Shown here: piece by piece, positions 5,656-14,510 of the stretch
Numbering within the stretch: position 1 is the stretch's first letter
Layout: each line of letters opens with the position of its first letter
Source: Caulobacter sp. FWC26
Lineage (GTDB): Bacteria; Pseudomonadota; Alphaproteobacteria; Caulobacterales; Caulobacteraceae
Length of the DNA stretch: 64,000 nucleotides
Direction: 5' to 3'
NCBI RefSeq assembly: GCF_002742645.2
Contig: NZ_CP033873.1
Span: 62,001 to 126,000 of the forward strand
Notes under the pieces: model-generated
What the model saw: only the letters and a program-made list of their open reading frames with translations
Databases searched by the model: none
Told to the model about the DNA's origin: nothing
Translations under genes and position numbers: made by a program

Positions 5656-8364
5656 TCAGCGCCAATCGGCCGCGAAATCGGCCGACAGGGCCTCCAGTTT
5701 GCCTGGCAGGACGGACCCGCTCGTCGTCAGGCCCAGATAGGTCGCCGCCCGGGTGGCCCCGACATAGAGGTACTTGTCGAAGAGTTCAGGTTGCGCGCGG
5801 GCCAGGTCATCGACCCCGACGAAGAACACCGCCTCAAACTCCAGGCCCTTGATGTGCTGGACATCGAAGACCCGAACGTCGCGGTCGCGGCCGCGCACCA
5901 GACCTCGCGGGCAGGGTTCGCAGTTGACGTTGATCGCCTCGAGCGCTCGGTTCAGCGCCTCGGCCAAGGGGATGACCTGGGCTTCGCTGTTGACGAGGAC
6001 GGCCACCGACGGCAGGTCGCCGGCCAGGGCGCGGTTGATCTCGCCGATCCGCGCTGCCAGCCAGGAGACCAGGGCCTCATCGGCCAGGTCACGGCCCACG
6101 ACCGGCGAAAACCCGTCGTTGGGCATGTCGTCGGGCAGGATGGCCGCATGGGTGTGGTCGCTGGCGAGGTTGGCGGCCAGGGCGGCCATCTGCCGGCTGT
6201 GGCGATAGCTGCGCACGATGGGGCGGATGTCCAGGTCGGGAAACACCCACTTCAGGTCCTCGGCCGAGCGGCTGCCCCAGGCGGTGATGCGCTGGTTGAA
6301 GTCGCCGCAGGCGACGAAGCCGTTGGTGGCCGGGTCCGACAACTGAGCCATGCAGGCCAGTTGCAGCGGCGAGAAGTCGGTGGCCTCGTCGACGACGATC
6401 TGGACGCGGAACAGGTCCCTGATCGTCGCCAGGATCGAGAACCGCGGTTCGTCGGCCAGGGCGGCGATGCGCGCGTCGCTAAGCAGGGTGCGTCCGGCCG
6501 AGAGCATGGCCAGGATCAGCGCGTCGACCTCGAGCGGCGAAAGATCATTGGGGCCGAACGGCGTGGCGGCGTACCAGCGTTGCTCGGCTAGGCGCTCGCG
6601 CCGGAACTTGCGGTACCGCCGGGGCATGCCCTCGATGTAGAGGCGCAGCGGATTGGCGAAGCCGCGCAGCGCCGCCAGCACGAGCACTGATTGGCCGATG
6701 CTCTGGCGCTGGGCTTCGTCCAGTCCGCGGTCACCCAGCCACTCGAGGATCCGGCCGTTGGGCGTGCGCCGGCCGATCGAGCGCTTCTGGACGCTGGCGC
6801 GGGCCTGGGCGCGGACGGCCCGGGTATAGGCGGCGAAGGCCTCGGTCAGGGCGCCCTTGGCGACCGGGACTTCCTCTTCGTCCTCGTCGTCGGCGTCGGG
6901 ATCTTCCGTGGTCTCGCCGACATCGTCGAGGGTGGCCAGGAAGGCCAGCAGCGCGTTGGGCAGGCCCGGATCGGCGCGCATGCGATCGGAGAAGGCCTTG
7001 CGCAGGGTCTGCTCCAGGTGCGCGCTCAGGCGCGCGACCTGCTCGCCGAACGCTTCGCGCAGGTCGGCGATCGCGGCGAAGGGTTCGGCGCTGAGGCGCG
7101 CGCCGCCGCCGGCCAGAACCTGCTCGACCCGGCGCCCCAGCCGCGCGATGTCCGGCTCGTCGGCCGCCGACAGCAGGGCCGCCCGCCGCGCGAGCTCGGC
7201 CCAGAAGTCGCCAGCCTGGTGGGCCTGGAAGTCGGCGTACCAGCCGGTCTGGTCGGCCAGGGTCTGGGTCGTCAGATTTTGCAGATCGTCCTTCTGGAAC
7301 GGGCCGCGACCGCTGGCGCCCAGAACGCCGAGGCGTTGACGGGCCAGTTCTCGCCGCTGTTCGCCCCAGGTGCGGATGCGCAGGTCCGAGGCGGCGATTT
7401 CCTCGCGGTTGAAGGCCTCCTTGACGTACTGGCGCAGCAGTTCTGTGGGCGTGAACATCAGCCAGCTGGACGCCAGGCCGGCAAGGCCCGCGACGGTCCT
7501 GGTGACGGCCTGCCGCTCGTCGGCGAGCAGGTGGTCGGCGTCGAGCTTCAGGCCCAGCCGCTTGATTAGGGTCGTGGTCTTGCCGGTGCCCGGCGGGCCC
7601 AGGATCGCCAGGCGCGCGCCGAGTGGTTCGCGGAAGATGTCGTCCTGGTAGCGATCGAGCAGCGGGCGGTCTCGCAGACCCATCTTGGTGATGACATCGC
7701 GCATGCGGCCATCGACCACGATGCGCGCGGCCGCCTCGGCCCGCAGTTGCGCCTCGAACGCGTCGAGGACTTCGTCGTCCAGCGCGAAGGCGGCCAGGAA
7801 TTCGCGCAGGGAGGTGATGGTGACCGGCCCGGCGTCCTGGCTCTTGAACACCGTGCGCAGGGCGTCCCACTGGCCGGCGGAGAGGACCGGGCGAAGCTCG
7901 GCCCGCTCGACGACTTCCAGGGTCTTGGTCGCCCCGCCGATCCGCACGTCCAGGTCGTCGCCGATGTCGAGCGTGGCCAGTCGTCCCAGTGGCGAGCGGT
8001 AGCTGGCGGCCAGGGCGCCGGGGAAGCCGGTGGGCTGGGGCGAGGCGCGGGCGATGAAGATCGTCTCGCGACGACCTTCCGCATCGATCGCGACGATGCG
8101 GGCGATGGCCGGCTCCTGGGCGAGGCGCTGAAGATTCTGGCGGGTGTCGTCGCTGATGCTGGCCAGATTGCGTTGGGCCGCACCCGAGGTCATGGCGTTG
8201 GCCTGGATCAAGGCGCCGGCGCCATCGACGCCGCGGTTTTCGAGCGTCTTGGTCGCGCTCGCGGCCGTGGCTTCGAAGAAGCTCAGGGTCTGGTTGGCGA
8301 CGGGCTTGAGCGCCTCGTGCAACTGCTCGGTATCGGTCTGATCAGTCGGATCGCCCAGCGCCAC
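5656..8364 (-). CDS. SF1 (UvrD/Rep-like) helicase with a GreA-like N-terminal segment
   Basis: A 902-residue protein with a GTG start and GAGG about 8 bases upstream. Walker A GPPGTGKTT is at residues 256-264, Walker B VVDEATD at 657-663, the GDFNQRI motif at 687-693 and SYRHSRQM at 719-726. Near the C-terminus are GLEFEAVFFVGVDD and YVGATRA, the UvrD_C_2 motifs V and VI. An insertion with a highly acidic stretch lies near 485-500. Residues about 122-160 (SYRSPLGRLA, IGDDLDV, then a TLEVVE pattern) resemble the C-terminal domain of GreA/GreB; this is by eye and uncertain. It could act in conjugation, replacing the helicase domain missing from the relaxase, or be a separate cargo gene. Confidence 0.8.
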   Translation of the reverse strand: MALGDPTDQTDTEQLHEALKPVANQTLSFFEATAASATKTLENRGVDGAGALIQANAMTSGAAQRNLASISDDTRQNLQRLAQEPAIARIVAIDAEGRRETIFIARASPQPTGFPGALAASYRSPLGRLATLDIGDDLDVRIGGATKTLEVVERAELRPVLSAGQWDALRTVFKSQDAGPVTITSLREFLAAFALDDEVLDAFEAQLRAEAAARIVVDGRMRDVITKMGLRDRPLLDRYQDDIFREPLGARLAILGPPGTGKTTTLIKRLGLKLDADHLLADERQAVTRTVAGLAGLASSWLMFTPTELLRQYVKEAFNREEIAASDLRIRTWGEQRRELARQRLGVLGASGRGPFQKDDLQNLTTQTLADQTGWYADFQAHQAGDFWAELARRAALLSAADEPDIARLGRRVEQVLAGGGARLSAEPFAAIADLREAFGEQVARLSAHLEQTLRKAFSDRMRADPGLPNALLAFLATLDDVGETTEDPDADDEDEEEVPVAKGALTEAFAAYTRAVRAQARASVQKRSIGRRTPNGRILEWLGDRGLDEAQRQSIGQSVLVLAALRGFANPLRLYIEGMPRRYRKFRRERLAEQRWYAATPFGPNDLSPLEVDALILAMLSAGRTLLSDARIAALADEPRFSILATIRDLFRVQIVVDEATDFSPLQLACMAQLSDPATNGFVACGDFNQRITAWGSRSAEDLKWVFPDLDIRPIVRSYRHSRQMAALAANLASDHTHAAILPDDMPNDGFSPVVGRDLADEALVSWLAARIGEINRALAGDLPSVAVLVNSEAQVIPLAEALNRALEAINVNCEPCPRGLVRGRDRDVRVFDVQHIKGLEFEAVFFVGVDDLARAQPELFDKYLYVGATRAATYLGLTTSGSVLPGKLEALSADFAADWR

Positions 8365-8393
8365 GTGCCTGCCTCGAACTCTGCTTTGCGGCC

Positions 8394-8415
8394 CCTCCCG
8401 GCCGGGCCCGGGAGG
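8394..8415. other. GC-rich hairpin in the divergent helicase/virD4 interval
   Basis: CCTCCCGG at 8394-8401 pairs CCGGGAGG at 8408-8415 around CCGGGC. It lies in the 199-bp gap between the helicase start and the virD4 start, so it could be an operator or lie in a leader transcript. There is no T run. Confidence 0.4.
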
Positions 8416-8563
8416 CTGGCCGAGGACGGCCGGGCGGTCAACTGAAGCTTGAGCTTATTTTGAGGATCGCGGGATGGGGGCGCTCGCCCATCCCCCTAGA
8501 ATTGGCGGGTTGCCCCACCGGGCGCGGCTTGCTCGATTGCCTGGGGGGGCTTGGAGGCGATGG

Positions 8564-10486
8564 ATGGCCAAGGGGCCCAAGGCGCTCGCGATCCTGGTCC
8601 TGGCGGCTCTGGGCCTGGCGCTGGGCATGGCGGCGGCCACCCAATCGACGGCCCATCAGTTCGGCTATCCCGCCGCCTTCGGAGACGGGTGGGCGCGGCT
8701 GGGAAGCGTCCGGATCTACCCGCCTTGGGCGTTTCTTCAGTGGTACGGGGGCTACGCAGGCGCCTATCCGCAGGCCTTCGACCAGGCGAGCCTTCTGGGG
8801 CTTGGGGTGTTTCTCTGGCCGCTGTTGATCGTGATCGGCCTGACGCGCCGGTTCGTGGCCCGGCCCCGTCCGTTCGGGCAGGCCGCCTGGGGCGGGCTGG
8901 CCGATGCGCGCAAGGCCGGGCTCGTGGCGGGCCCCAGGTTGACTGGACGGGTCCTGGGCCGGCTGAAGAACCGGATCCTGACCTTCCGAGGCCCCGAGCA
9001 CTGCATCATCGTGGGCGCTTCGCGCTCGGGCAAGGGCGCGGGCCACGTGGTGCCCTCATTGATCAGTTGGGGTCAAAGCGCCTTCACCTACGACCGCAAG
9101 GGCGAGCTTTGGCATATCACCGCCGACCATCGGCGCACCTTCTCACACACCTTCTACTTCGCGCCGACCGACCCCAACACCGCGCGCTGGAACCCGTTGT
9201 TCGAGGTCCGGAAGGGCGCGATGGAGATCGCAGACATCCAGAACATCGTCGGCATCCTCGTCGATCCGATCGGCCTGAAGGGCGGCAATCTCGACTTCTT
9301 CGACCAGAGCGCGGCCAACTTCTTCACCGGGGTCATCCTGCATTGCCTTTATGCCGAGCCCGACGAGCACAAGACCCTGGCCCATGTCCGCCGACTGCTG
9401 ATCGACATCGAGCCGACCCTGGACGCGATGCTGGCCACCAAGCATCGCTGGAAGCCCGATCTGGCCGCCGCCGATGGCCTGGCGCGCGACGCCGACGGCG
9501 CAACGATCGCCGAGACGCATCCAGAGGTGTGGCTCGGCGCGACGGCGTTTCGGGGGATGGAGCCCAGGGTGCGGTCCAGCGTCCTGGCGACCGCCCAGAA
9601 GTCTCTGGCCCTGTGGGCCGACCCCCTGGTCTGCCATGCGACCGGCGCCTCGGACTTCTGCATCGGCGACCTGGTCTGCGCCGAGGCGCCGGTCAGCCTC
9701 TATCTCATCACGCCCCAGGCCCATGCCGACCGTCTGGCCTTCCTGGTGCGGGTGATGCTGCGCCAGAGCCTCAACAGCCTGATGGAAGCGGTCGACACCG
9801 ACAGTCGCGGGCGGCCCAAGCTCCACGGTCAGATGCTGATGCTGGACGAGTTTCCCAAGTTGGGACCGTTGCCCTTCTTGGAGAACGCCGTGGGGGAGAT
9901 GGCCGGCTACGGGATCTCGGCCCACCTGATCTGCCAGTCGTTCAATGACGTCTTCAAGTACTACGGCGTCCACACCTCGATCTTCGACAACTGCCACATC
10001 ACGGCCGCCTTCGCGACCTCGGAGCCGACCAGCATCGAGCGGGTGGTCAAGCGGGCCGGCCGCGCTCTGGAGATGCGTGAAAGCTTCAGCGATCCCCGAC
10101 TGGCGTTCGGCAAGGGCCATCGCAGTCGCAGCCAGGCCGAGGTCGAGCGCTACATTCTCGGCGAACAGGACGTGCGAGGTCTGCCGGTCGACAAGCAGTT
10201 CCTGTTCGTCAACAACGCCAAGCCGTTCGTCGCCGACAAGCTGCGCTATTACGACGAGCCGGTGTTCCAGGCCCGCACGCGCAATTTCTACGCCGGCGAA
10301 CGGGCCAAGTTCGTGCAAACGCCCGAAACGCTGGATGTGCCGGGTCCGCCGCCGATCGACTGGCTGGGGGTCCGGGCCGTCGAGCCGTGCGGCGCGCCCC
10401 TCAAGCCTGTTCCTCCAACCAAGACGGCCGCGCCGCCGATCGCGGCGCTGTCGGTGGCCGACCTGACCTTCAGCTTCGAGGATTGA
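8564..10486 (+). CDS. virD4: VirD4/TraG-type coupling protein, copy 1
   Basis: A 640-residue type IV coupling protein ATPase that hands the relaxase-DNA complex to the secretion channel. The ATG at 8564 has GGAGG at 8553-8557, and the same start fits the second copy. Two N-terminal membrane segments lie at about residues 5-25 and 78-98. Walker A is GASRSGKGAG (about 146-155) and Walker B is LMLDEFPKLG (about 425-434). FYFAPTD and DPIGLKGGNLDFFDQSA are conserved family segments. A 2-base gap to trbB indicates one operon. The coupling protein of the second block is similar along its whole length. Confidence 0.92.
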   Translation: MAKGPKALAILVLAALGLALGMAAATQSTAHQFGYPAAFGDGWARLGSVRIYPPWAFLQWYGGYAGAYPQAFDQASLLGLGVFLWPLLIVIGLTRRFVARPRPFGQAAWGGLADARKAGLVAGPRLTGRVLGRLKNRILTFRGPEHCIIVGASRSGKGAGHVVPSLISWGQSAFTYDRKGELWHITADHRRTFSHTFYFAPTDPNTARWNPLFEVRKGAMEIADIQNIVGILVDPIGLKGGNLDFFDQSAANFFTGVILHCLYAEPDEHKTLAHVRRLLIDIEPTLDAMLATKHRWKPDLAAADGLARDADGATIAETHPEVWLGATAFRGMEPRVRSSVLATAQKSLALWADPLVCHATGASDFCIGDLVCAEAPVSLYLITPQAHADRLAFLVRVMLRQSLNSLMEAVDTDSRGRPKLHGQMLMLDEFPKLGPLPFLENAVGEMAGYGISAHLICQSFNDVFKYYGVHTSIFDNCHITAAFATSEPTSIERVVKRAGRALEMRESFSDPRLAFGKGHRSRSQAEVERYILGEQDVRGLPVDKQFLFVNNAKPFVADKLRYYDEPVFQARTRNFYAGERAKFVQTPETLDVPGPPPIDWLGVRAVEPCGAPLKPVPPTKTAAPPIAALSVADLTFSFED

Positions 10487-10488
10487 CC

Positions 10489-11460
10489 ATGGACGCTCCG
10501 GATCCGGCGACCGAGGCGCGCAAGACCGAGGCGCTGTTACACGCGCTGGGTCCGACGATCGGCGCGGCCCTGACCGAGCCGGCGGTCGAGGAGGTGATCG
10601 TCAACGCCGACGGGGCGATCTGGATCGATCGGCGAGGATCGGGCCGCCTCTTCAGCGGCGTGACCATGGCGCGAGCCGACGCCGAGCGCGTCCTGCGGCT
10701 GGTCGCCGATCACGCCGGCGAGGTCGTGACCCATGACCAACCGTTGATTGGGACGTCCCTGCCGGGAGGCGAGCGGTTTCAGGGCGTCTATGGACCGGTC
10801 GCCAAGGGGCCCAGCTTCGTCATCCGCAAGCGATCGTCGGTGATCCTCACGCTGGACGACTATGTCGATCAGGCCGTGATGACCAGGAGGCAGGCGCAGG
10901 TGCTGGCCGAGGCGTCCGAGGCTTGCGAGAACATCCTGATCGCCGGCGGCACCGGGTCGGGCAAGACCACCCTGGCCAATACGGTTCTCGATCTACCCGC
11001 CTTCAGGCGGGACCGCGTGGTCGTGCTCGAAGACACAGAAGAACTGCGATGCGCCGCCCCCGACCATTTGGCGCTGCTCACTCGACGGGCCGATCCGGCC
11101 GTGACCATGGCCGACCTCGTGAAGGTCTCGCTCCGCCTGCGGCCCGATCGGATCGTGATCGGCGAGGTGCGCGACGGCAGCGCGCTGGATCTGCTCAAGG
11201 CCTGGAACACGGGCCATCCTGGAGGCTTGGCGACGCTGCACGCCAACAGCGCCGCCGAGGCCCTCGATCGGCTGGAGGATCTGATCGGCGAGGTCAGCCA
11301 GACGATCCCGCGACGGGCGATCGGCCAAGCCATCGGTCTGATCGCCTACCTGACGCGTGCGCCGGCCGGCCGCGTCCTTCAACGTCTTGTCCGGGTCAAA
11401 GGCTGGCGGGAAGGAACGGGCTACGAGCTCGAAGAGGTCGAGACCGGTGCGCCGGCCTGA
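10489..11460 (+). CDS. trbB: TrbB/VirB11-type secretion ATPase, copy 1
   Basis: A 323-residue hexameric ATPase of the mating-pair formation system. Walker A GGTGSGKTTLAN is at about residues 151-162, the Asp box LEDTEELR and Walker B IVIGEVRDGSALDLLKAWNTGHPG follow, and then the His box GGLATLHANS. The ATG at 10489 follows the virD4 stop by 2 bases. In complete elements trbC onwards would come next; instead the strand switches to ohr. The module is therefore truncated here or its trb genes lie elsewhere. Confidence 0.9.
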   Translation: MDAPDPATEARKTEALLHALGPTIGAALTEPAVEEVIVNADGAIWIDRRGSGRLFSGVTMARADAERVLRLVADHAGEVVTHDQPLIGTSLPGGERFQGVYGPVAKGPSFVIRKRSSVILTLDDYVDQAVMTRRQAQVLAEASEACENILIAGGTGSGKTTLANTVLDLPAFRRDRVVVLEDTEELRCAAPDHLALLTRRADPAVTMADLVKVSLRLRPDRIVIGEVRDGSALDLLKAWNTGHPGGLATLHANSAAEALDRLEDLIGEVSQTIPRRAIGQAIGLIAYLTRAPAGRVLQRLVRVKGWREGTGYELEEVETGAPA

Positions 11461-11475
11461 CTCCGGCGCGGGGCC

Positions 11476-11901
11476 CTAGAGCAGGGTGAGGGTGACGTTG
11501 ATGTTGCCCTGGGTGGCGTTGGAATAGGGGCAGACGACGTGTGCGCGGCGCACCAGGTCTTCGGCCAGCGCGCGATCGAGGCCGGGGAGCGAGATCCGCA
11601 GCTCGGCCTCGATCCCGAATCCTGTCGGGATCGGACCGATGCCGACGCGGCCCTCGACGCTCGCCTCGGCGGGTAGTTTTTGGCGCTGCTGGTTGGCGAC
11701 GAAATTGAGCGCCCCCAGAAAACAGGCCGAATAGCCGGCGGCGAACAGTTGCTCGGGATTGGCGCCGGGCGCGCCATTGCCGCCCAGCTCGCGCGGCATG
11801 GTCAGTTTGACGTCGAGCACGTGGTCGTCGGTATGGGCACGCCCTTCGCGTCCGCCGCTGGCGCGGGCTTGGCCGACATAGAGGACGGTTTCAACAGGCA
11901 T
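11476..11901 (-). CDS. ohr: Organic hydroperoxide resistance protein (Ohr/OsmC family)
   Basis: A 141-residue thiol peroxidase that reduces organic hydroperoxides. The two redox cysteines are visible in YSACFLGAL (about residue 58) and HVVCPYSNAT (about 122). The ATG at 11901 has GGAAGG about 8 bases upstream and gives the usual length of the family; the in-frame GTG at 11910 is less likely. No OhrR regulator is adjacent. It is an ordinary chromosomal-type gene lying between two conjugation fragments, so it marks either captured DNA or a deletion junction. Confidence 0.9.
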   Translation of the reverse strand: MPVETVLYVGQARASGGREGRAHTDDHVLDVKLTMPRELGGNGAPGANPEQLFAAGYSACFLGALNFVANQQRQKLPAEASVEGRVGIGPIPTGFGIEAELRISLPGLDRALAEDLVRRAHVVCPYSNATQGNINVTLTLL

Positions 11902-11992
11902 GGGAAACACCTTCCGGGGCAGGCCCCGCGTGCGCCGGCTCGCCTTGAGCGACGAGCCGGCTGTGGACAGCAGAAGCGGGACGAGGTGACGA

Positions 11993-12089
11993 TCAGCGGG
12001 TCGGGCGAGCGACGCCGAACGGATTGTCGATGGCGTAGATCCACGTGCCGTCGGCGCGGCGACGCACCACGTCCGCGCCGGTGCCGGCC
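11993..12089 (-). pseudogene. C-terminal remnant of a SnoaL/NTF2-like protein
   Basis: The minus-strand frame ending with the stop at 11993-11995 reads ADVVRRRADGTW followed by IYAIDNPFG. This is the usual ending of SnoaL-like (NTF2 fold) proteins, where DGxWxxxIDNPFG forms the last strand. About 30 codons remain. The frame loses meaning at about 12090, exactly where similarity to the relaxase begins on the other strand, so that point looks like a recombination junction. Confidence 0.5.
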
Positions 12090-13376
12090 GCGGCCGAGGC
12101 GGCCGACAAGCGCGCGGACTCGCGCACCGCTCGCGAGATCCTGGTGTCGCTGCCCCACGAGCTGTCCGACGATCAGCGCCACGGCCTCGTCCGCGCCTTC
12201 ATCGCCGAGAGCCTGGTGGGCAAGGGCATGATCGCCGACTACGGCATCCACTATCCCGACGCCCACGGCGACGAGCGAAACCATCACGCCCACATCCTGG
12301 TGACGACCCGCCGTGTCGGGCCTGAAGGCTTCGGCTTCAAGGCTCGGGAGTGGGACAACCCGGACGCAGTGAAAGCCCTGCGCCTGGAGTGGGAGCAGAT
12401 CCAGAACCTGCATCTGCGGCAGCATCTTGGTCAGGAGGCGCCGCAGGTCACCAGCCGCAGTCTGAACGATCAGGGCCTGGACCAGGAGCCGACCATCCAC
12501 CTGGGGCCGGCCGCCTCGGGGATGGAGCGGCGCGGGGAGGCGTCCGATCGCGGCGATATCAACCGCCGGGTCCAGACCCGCAACGCCGAGCGCCAGACGC
12601 GCCCCGTTCAGGTGCGCGAGCTCGAGGACCAGATGGCGGCCGGACGTCCGCGCCAGGCCTATCCGATCGATGCGGTGATCCGCGAGTTCGAGGCCATCCA
12701 CCAGACCATGGTTCGCGAGCGCGACAGCTGGGCCCGCGCCCAGGCGCGCGTCACCGCGCCGATCGAGGTTCCTACGGCCCGGTCCGTGGTGAGCGAGGTG
12801 ATGGGCGAGGCCCTTTCGCGACGGGCGGCGGCGGCCCGGCGACTGGACTGGACCCAGAACCGCATCGAGCAGGGCAGGGCGCGTCGCCAGACCCTGGTGC
12901 GATGGGTCCGCAACCCGGTCCGGATGATCTGGGCGGCGCATGCCGAGATGAACGCGGTCGATCGGGCGCGCGCGGCGGACCGGCGCGCGGAGGTCGATCT
13001 GAAGGTTCGCCAGGAGTGGCTGCGCAGCGAGGCCGGCCGGGTCTATCTCGCCTCCCGCCTGGATCCTCCGCGGCAGGCGGCGGCGGATGCGCGGCGCGAA
13101 GCTCGGACCCTTGAGCGCAAGATCAAGCGCGCCGACCGCCGCATCGAGGCGGTCGCGCGCACCCGAGTGAAGCTACTGGTGGCCCGGGAGCTAGGGCATG
13201 ACAAGATGGTCGCGCCCACTCGCATGGACCTGGGCGTGGGGCAGGCGGTGCGCGAGGTCGATCGCCGGGCGGTCGATGTCGTCAAGGCGCACGCGCCGCT
13301 CGCCCAGGAGCGGGCGCTGAGTAAGGTCATGGCGCTTGTGCAGGGCAAGGTCCCAGGGATCGGGCCAGATCGCTGA
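12090..13376 (+). pseudogene. mobA: N-terminally truncated MobA/MobL relaxase, copy 2
   Basis: From 12090 to the end this frame closely follows the relaxase at 4141-5652, from its residue 72 (AAEAADKRADSRTARE) to the end. The first 71 residues, including the catalytic Tyr25, are absent and replaced by unrelated sequence. The metal site NHHAHI and the HLGP...MERRGE segment remain. Without the tyrosine it cannot cut DNA, and no oriT is seen upstream of it. An ATG at 12045 could still allow expression of a 443-residue product, but I treat the gene as a relic. Confidence 0.8.
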
Positions 13377-13385
13377 GAGTGCGCG

Positions 13386-14392
13386 TTAGGTCGGCGCTGT
13401 TCGCATGGCCAAGACCCAATCACGCAGTTTCCCGCGGTCGATCGCCTCCACCGGATAGGCGCGCGCCTGGCGCACGCCGTCGGTCCCGGGAGACAGCTCC
13501 GTGGTGGTGACGATCAGGCCTGACCCAGCCTTCTCCCAGAGCACGTCGGCATAGACCGACTTGAGCAGGGTCTTGCCGATCTTGCGCTTCTCACGCTTGC
13601 ACTGGACGATGATCAGGGGCGGGAGGCTCGGATTGTCGTCCTTGGGAAAGACGCGGACGTCTATGCCGTCATCGTTCCGACCCGGCCCGAGCTCGACGCG
13701 AAAGCCCTGCTTCTCGAAATGCTCGGCGGTCAGCGCCTCAAACTGGCGCCAATGGACGTCGTCGATCTCCTCGTCGAAGTTGCGGGCGATGTAGTCGATG
13801 AAACGCTGGTCGAAGAACTTGCCGTACAACGTCTCGAGGTTTTCGCTTTTGAAGAGATCCTCGAGCTGGCGCGTATCGGCCCAGTCGGTGCGACGGATGC
13901 GCGTCCAGGGATCGATCTGCTGATTGACGTCGATTCCGCGCAGGTAGGCCATGGCGACGTCGAGCCCGGGCCCGCCGAATTTCTCGGCCGCGCGCTTCAT
14001 GAACGGGGTCGGGTCCAGGCCGCTGGCGGGCGCCGGCCCGGACAGAGCCGTGTCCATCCATTCCACCAGCATCTCGCCGATCGGGCCGGTGAGCTTCCCG
14101 CGGACCGGATCGCCCTTGTATCGATGATAGACCCCGCGACCGGCGGCAGGACCGTCGGGGTGGCCACGTATCCGACCTTGTACAGCAGATAGGTGGCCGC
14201 CTCCTGATAGGTTGTCGATTCCACGCGCATCAGGCGCGCCTCGGGCCACACGAGCCGCTCCGCCAGCTTGACGTCGTAGTCCTTGAGCATCGCGCCGATC
14301 CGCGTACGCGAGAGCGCCAGGCCGGCCTTGAAGCCTACGACTTCGGCCAGGCTGTCGGCCAGATCGTGGTTATCCATCCAGATGCCGCCCAT
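13386..14392 (-). pseudogene. Mrr-like restriction endonuclease, frameshifted
   Basis: The ATG at 14392, with AGGAG 7 bases upstream, opens a frame beginning MGGIWMDNHDLADSL. This is sensible to about 14150; the continuation (VYHRYKGDPVRGKLTGPIGE and onward) lies in another frame and runs to the stop at 13386. A one-base indel therefore lies near 14130-14150. The C-terminal part holds the Mrr-type nuclease core: HWRQFEALTAEHFEKQGF, then DDGIDVRVF and IIVQCKRE, the D...QxK catalytic pattern. Repaired length would be about 335 residues. It lies tail-to-tail with the truncated relaxase, in the slot that the helicase fills in the first block. Confidence 0.65.
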
Positions 14393-14510
14393 CGACGTCT
14401 CCTGCTCGGCTCCCCGGACCTTAGCCGGCAAGGGCGGGGCCGGCGCAAGCGCCCAGACCCTTGAGAAATGCGGAATTGGCCCGCCGCGCCGCCTGGGCTC
14501 TGCTGACCAT

